A DNA stretch of 9,997 bases, taken from positions 1-9,997 of the forward strand of contig JAUWDI010000021.1 of assembly GCA_030608865.1 (NCBI GenBank), written 5' to 3'. The notes beneath the pieces are model-generated. The model worked only from the letters and a program-made list of their open reading frames with translations. It had not been told where the DNA came from and did not search any database. A program made the translations under genes and the position numbers. Source of the stretch: Anaerolineales bacterium. GTDB taxonomy: Bacteria; Chloroflexota; Anaerolineae; Anaerolineales; E44-bin32. Below are positions 8,091 through 9,997 of the stretch, in pieces; within the stretch, counting starts at the first letter, position 1; the number at the start of each line of letters is the position of its first letter.

Positions 8091-8690
8091 TTACCCTTGA
8101 ATATCTCGCCACATGAAGTAATTCATAACCTCAAGGACCTCGAATTCTTCAATCGTATTAAAACCGAACTTTCTATAAAAAGATACGTTGGTCACTGTAT
8201 CTGTTTCTAGATACCCCGGTAATTTGCGTTCATCAACCAACTTGCAGTAACGCTCCATTAATAGGGTTCCAACGCCTAGATTTTGAAATTCCGGCAGTAC
8301 GCCAATCGGACCAAGATGGCAGTGCAATATTAGCGGATCGCGGCTTGCCCAGATCCCTTTCCAATAATTGCTGCGCTCTGTGGACGACGCCAACCCTGGA
8401 TCGCTGGCATCTAGGTTTTTCTGGACATCGTGCGCTATGAACCGGCCACCCCGGCACACGTAAGACCTGCAGATCCCAATGATCTGACTTCCTTGTTTTG
8501 CCACAAACACTTCTTCTGGACGATCTCTGAGCAAGGCCAAGAATGCATTTTCGATTTGTTGACGCTCAATTTCGCTTTCACCTTGATAAACGGCCACATG
8601 GATTGGATTATGAAGCATTGCATGGCTGAGGACTTCAGCTGCTTCTTCGATATCAGCATGTTGCATCTGCTTGATCTCAGCAGAACCCAT
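8091..8690 (-). CDS. GNAT-family N-acetyltransferase
   Basis: A complete 199-residue single-domain GNAT. These enzymes transfer an acetyl group from acetyl-CoA to an amine on a small molecule or protein. The acetyl-CoA-binding motif A is clear: LGPIGVLPEFQNLGVGTLLM (126-145), with the QxxGxG signature at Gln136, Gly139 and Gly141. Motif B-like YLETDTVTNVSFYRKFGF (160-177) follows with the usual C-terminal Tyr172. The first 60 residues hold the substrate-side helices (ADIEEAAEVLSHAML). The ATG at 8690 has a good Shine-Dalgarno, AGGAG, 8 nt upstream. It stands alone on the minus strand: the nuoB promoter lies in the gap after it and the next gene on its upstream side runs in the opposite direction. 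Substrate unknown; nothing suggests a toxin-antitoxin role, as no partner gene is present. Confidence 0.88.
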   Translation of the reverse strand: MGSAEIKQMQHADIEEAAEVLSHAMLHNPIHVAVYQGESEIERQQIENAFLALLRDRPEEVFVAKQGSQIIGICRSYVCRGGRFIAHDVQKNLDASDPGLASSTERSNYWKGIWASRDPLILHCHLGPIGVLPEFQNLGVGTLLMERYCKLVDERKLPGYLETDTVTNVSFYRKFGFNTIEEFEVLEVMNYFMWRDIQG

Positions 8691-8779
8691 TTAATTGTCT
8701 CCTCAGTGTCTTAATCGCCTAACAATTTTGAGCTTCGCAGCCCCGATATTGGAGCACATTACATACTATCTCAAGTTTG

Positions 8780-8802
8780 ATGAGGAACACCTCCTCATTT
8801 TT
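8780..8802 (+). terminator. Terminator-like hairpin on the plus strand
   Basis: ATGAGG (8780-8785) pairs with CCTCAT (8793-8798) around a 7-nt loop, and the run of T at 8798-8802 follows. No plus-strand gene precedes it within the window, so its use is unclear; it may belong to a lost or mobile element, or stop antisense transcription entering from the GNAT region. Confidence 0.35.
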
Positions 8803-8885
8803 CCCCCTAAATCCCCCAAAGGGGGACGGTGGGGGACTCCACTCCCCTCGCGAAGCACTCAGAGCGCAGCGTGGAGCACACCCCC
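8802..8885. repeat. C/G-tract palindromic element (REP-like)
   Basis: TCCCCC occurs twice in direct orientation (8802-8807, 8812-8817). The second copy pairs perfectly with GGGGGA (8821-8826) across an AAA loop. A second, larger stem follows: GGGGG (8831-8835) and CTCCAC (8837-8842) can pair with GTGGAG (8871-8876) and CCCCC (8881-8885), with small bulges. Two adjacent hairpins of this kind in an intergenic gap are typical of REP-like palindromic repeats that recur across a genome. Confidence 0.5.
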
Positions 8886-8936
8886 TGGATTAAAAATCAA
8901 GCTCTCAGCTCAAAACAACCATCCAAATTGTATAGC

Positions 8937-8975
8937 CGGACACATGGGTTACGGGTGTTCGGACACATAGGTAAC
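8937..8975. repeat. Two-copy tandem repeat with 23-bp period
   Basis: CGGACACATGGGTTAC (8937-8952) and CGGACACATAGGTAAC (8960-8975) match at 14 of 16 positions, one unit apart at 23 bp. From memory, GGACACATGGGTAAC-like repeats occur at the ends of some IS481-type insertion sequences, so this may be a relic of such an end. No transposase frame is attached. Confidence 0.5.
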
Positions 8976-9074
8976 ACTTTCAATCAGCCACATTCTGCTT
9001 CCTCAGATCAATCGTGGCAACGCTCATGGGATGTACATTGTGGTTACTTTCATGCTGGTGGGTGGTTAGATAAC

Positions 9075-9102
9075 AGCTGAGCCCGGAGGTTCAGCTCCGG
9101 GC
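9075..9102. repeat. Two mutually exclusive hairpins
   Basis: GCCCGGAG (9081-9088) and CTCCGGGC (9095-9102) form a perfect 8-bp stem with a 6-nt loop. AGCTGA (9075-9080) and TCAGCT (9091-9096) form a competing 6-bp stem that uses part of the same sequence. Neither is followed by a U-run. The arrangement could be a folded mobile-element end or a structured RNA element, and nothing decides between them. Confidence 0.45.
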
Positions 9103-9214
9103 GGAGCAGGGCAGCTAAAATCGGCTTGAATTCCCCCGAATTTTGGATAAGGACCAATTAGACCTACCGTTTTTGATGTATTCTATATTTATGGTGAAAT
9201 CATCCCGGTTTGTT

Positions 9215-9243
9215 TTGCATAGAGACGTGGTTAAGCGGATAAT
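9215..9243 (+). promoter_or_regulatory. Candidate promoter for the receiver-like/DUF3052 gene
   Basis: TTGCAT (9215-9220), a 17-nt spacer and GATAAT (9238-9243) lie about 110 nt upstream of the start at 9351. Spacing is ideal and the -10 is one base from consensus, but the -35 matches only in its first three bases. Confidence 0.3.
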
Positions 9244-9350
9244 CGCGGCAACAGTCAATTTCAATCTGACCTCCTCGTCATCGTTCAATTTTTGTGCTGG
9301 TTTAATCCAATGGTCGAAACCTACACAGCGGTATTAATCGGGAGCTATGT

Positions 9351-9997
9351 ATGCAGCGCGTTCGCTTGATCCATTGGAAGGAATCTGAAGCCGAGGAGAA
9401 AGCAGAATTCTTAATAAAGGCAGGATACAAGGTGGAATCCTCGCTTCTTGACCCTGATAGTTTGCGGCAAATGAGGCAGGATCCACCCGCTGCATTTGTA
9501 ATCGATCTTAGCCGTCTGCCATCGCAGGGAAGAGATTTCGCTTTGGGAATTCGCATACACAAAGCGACCAGGAATGTACCGTTGGTTTTTGTCGGAGGGG
9601 AGTTAAAAAAGGTCGAAGGCATCCAGGAATTACTGCCCGATGCTGTTTACACGCAGTGGGATCAGATTAATGAACCGCTCCGAAAAGCGATTGGTTCTCC
9701 TCCTACCGATCCGATTGTCCCTGATTCGGTTATGGCAGGTTATTCTGGGACACCGTTGCCGAAGAAACTCGGCATCAAAGAAAACGCAGTTGTCGCACTG
9801 GTTAATGCCCCAAATGGAATCCAAGAAACCCTGGGTGAACTGCCGGAGGGCGCGGTCTTAAGGTCAGGATTACAGTCCATTGGGGATCTAACACTTTGGT
9901 TTGTTCGCTCTCGTGCGGAACTTGAGAAAGGCATGCGTAAGATGGTTGACTTCGGTGAATCGGCCGGGTTGTGGATCATCTGGCCGAAGAAGTCCTC
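9351..9997 (+). CDS. Receiver-like domain fused to DUF3052 domain; 3' end beyond window
   Basis: 215 complete codons are visible from the ATG at 9351 to the right edge with no stop. GGAG, 6 nt before the ATG, supports the start. Residues about 1-115 have the alternating strand/helix order of a response-regulator receiver: a Rossmann-like start, then PPAAFVIDLSRLPSQGRDFA (45-64, with Asp52 where the phospho-acceptor would be) and NVPLVFVGG (75-83). The N-terminal acidic pair that binds Mg2+ in true receivers is missing (RLIHWKESEAEE instead), so phosphorylation is doubtful. Residues about 130-215 match DUF3052: GYSGTPLPKKLGIKE (130-144), ELPEGAVLRSG (163-173), LWFVRSRAELEK (182-193) and GLWIIWPKK (206-214). 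DUF3052 function is not established. It is the only plus-strand gene and is not clearly linked to its neighbours. Confidence 0.75.
   Translation, partial: MQRVRLIHWKESEAEEKAEFLIKAGYKVESSLLDPDSLRQMRQDPPAAFVIDLSRLPSQGRDFALGIRIHKATRNVPLVFVGGELKKVEGIQELLPDAVYTQWDQINEPLRKAIGSPPTDPIVPDSVMAGYSGTPLPKKLGIKENAVVALVNAPNGIQETLGELPEGAVLRSGLQSIGDLTLWFVRSRAELEKGMRKMVDFGESAGLWIIWPKKS

Larger units (their letters stand above)
8691..9350. other. 660-bp intergenic region between divergent genes, rich in hairpins and repeats, no supported gene
   Basis: This gap separates the minus-strand GNAT gene from the plus-strand DUF3052 gene. Short open frames exist (for example about 8695-8970 and 8829-9080 on plus) but show no protein-like composition, no good start signal and no family motif. 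The stretch holds a terminator-like hairpin (8780-8802), a C/G-tract palindromic element (8802-8885), a tandem repeat (8937-8975), alternative hairpins (9075-9102) and a candidate promoter (9215-9243). The mixture suggests accumulated REP-like or decayed mobile DNA. I see no intact transposase, integrase, tRNA or CRISPR array. Confidence 0.6.

Noticed and set aside
8780..8975. CRISPR array
   Set aside because: Only two repeat copies with a 7-nt gap are present, and the other repeats are palindromes of different sequence.
8829..9080. Plus-strand frame in the intergenic region
   Set aside because: It runs through palindromic and tandem repeats, has no Shine-Dalgarno and no protein-like pattern.
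9081..9102. tRNA T-arm suggested by GGTTCAG within a GC stem
   Set aside because: The 5-bp stem plus 7-nt loop geometry of a T-arm does not fit, and no acceptor, D or anticodon arm is present.
9630..9979. Minus-strand open frames near the right edge
   Set aside because: They are antisense to the DUF3052 motifs, which are clear on the plus strand.

Overview
The window looks like the chromosome of a free-living, respiring bacterium, most likely a member of the Chloroflexota (Anaerolineae-like). That placement is inferred from overall protein style: the NuoC-NuoD fusion, a short Mrp, a RicT-type PSP1 protein and a DUF3052-type protein. No marker gene fixes the taxonomy. Base composition is close to balanced. 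Nearly all coding sequence is on the minus strand, and the only plus-strand gene runs off the right edge.

Minus strand, reading right to left. A GNAT acetyltransferase (8091-8690) stands alone. It is followed by a near-consensus sigma70-type promoter (TTGACT, 16 bp, TATAAT) and a perfect 12-bp palindrome, which open a five-gene unit: nuoB, a fused nuoCD, nuoI, a 117-residue Cys-rich protein of unknown function, and an Mrp/ApbC-type P-loop ATPase. A good intrinsic terminator (3547-3573) closes the unit. The three nuo genes encode most of the quinone-reducing (Q) module of complex I and carry clusters N2, N6a and N6b. The Mrp has no cysteine at all, so it cannot hold a cluster through the usual CxxC. 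The Cys-rich small protein lies immediately upstream of it. This suggests, as inference, an Fe-S loading or assembly pair dedicated to complex I.

Beyond the terminator a second minus-strand unit begins: a PSP1/RicT protein with a conserved Cys cluster, a PIG-L/LmbE-type zinc deacetylase, an M20-family amidohydrolase, and a protein with a peptidase S51 (cyanophycinase-like) fold that appears to have lost its catalytic residues. The last one overlaps the M20 stop codon and is cut by the left edge. Gaps in this unit are 23 nt, 14 nt and a 4-nt overlap, so co-transcription is likely. Three consecutive proteins related to amide-bond hydrolases could form a pathway, but no substrate can be named.

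Right side. About 660 bp (8691-9350) separate the GNAT gene from the plus-strand gene. This stretch has no convincing gene and is rich in secondary structure: a terminator-like hairpin, a C/G-tract palindromic element, a 23-bp-period tandem repeat, and two mutually exclusive hairpins. It reads like a nest of REP-like or decayed mobile DNA. The plus-strand gene (9351 to the edge) joins a receiver-like N-terminal half to a DUF3052 C-terminal half.
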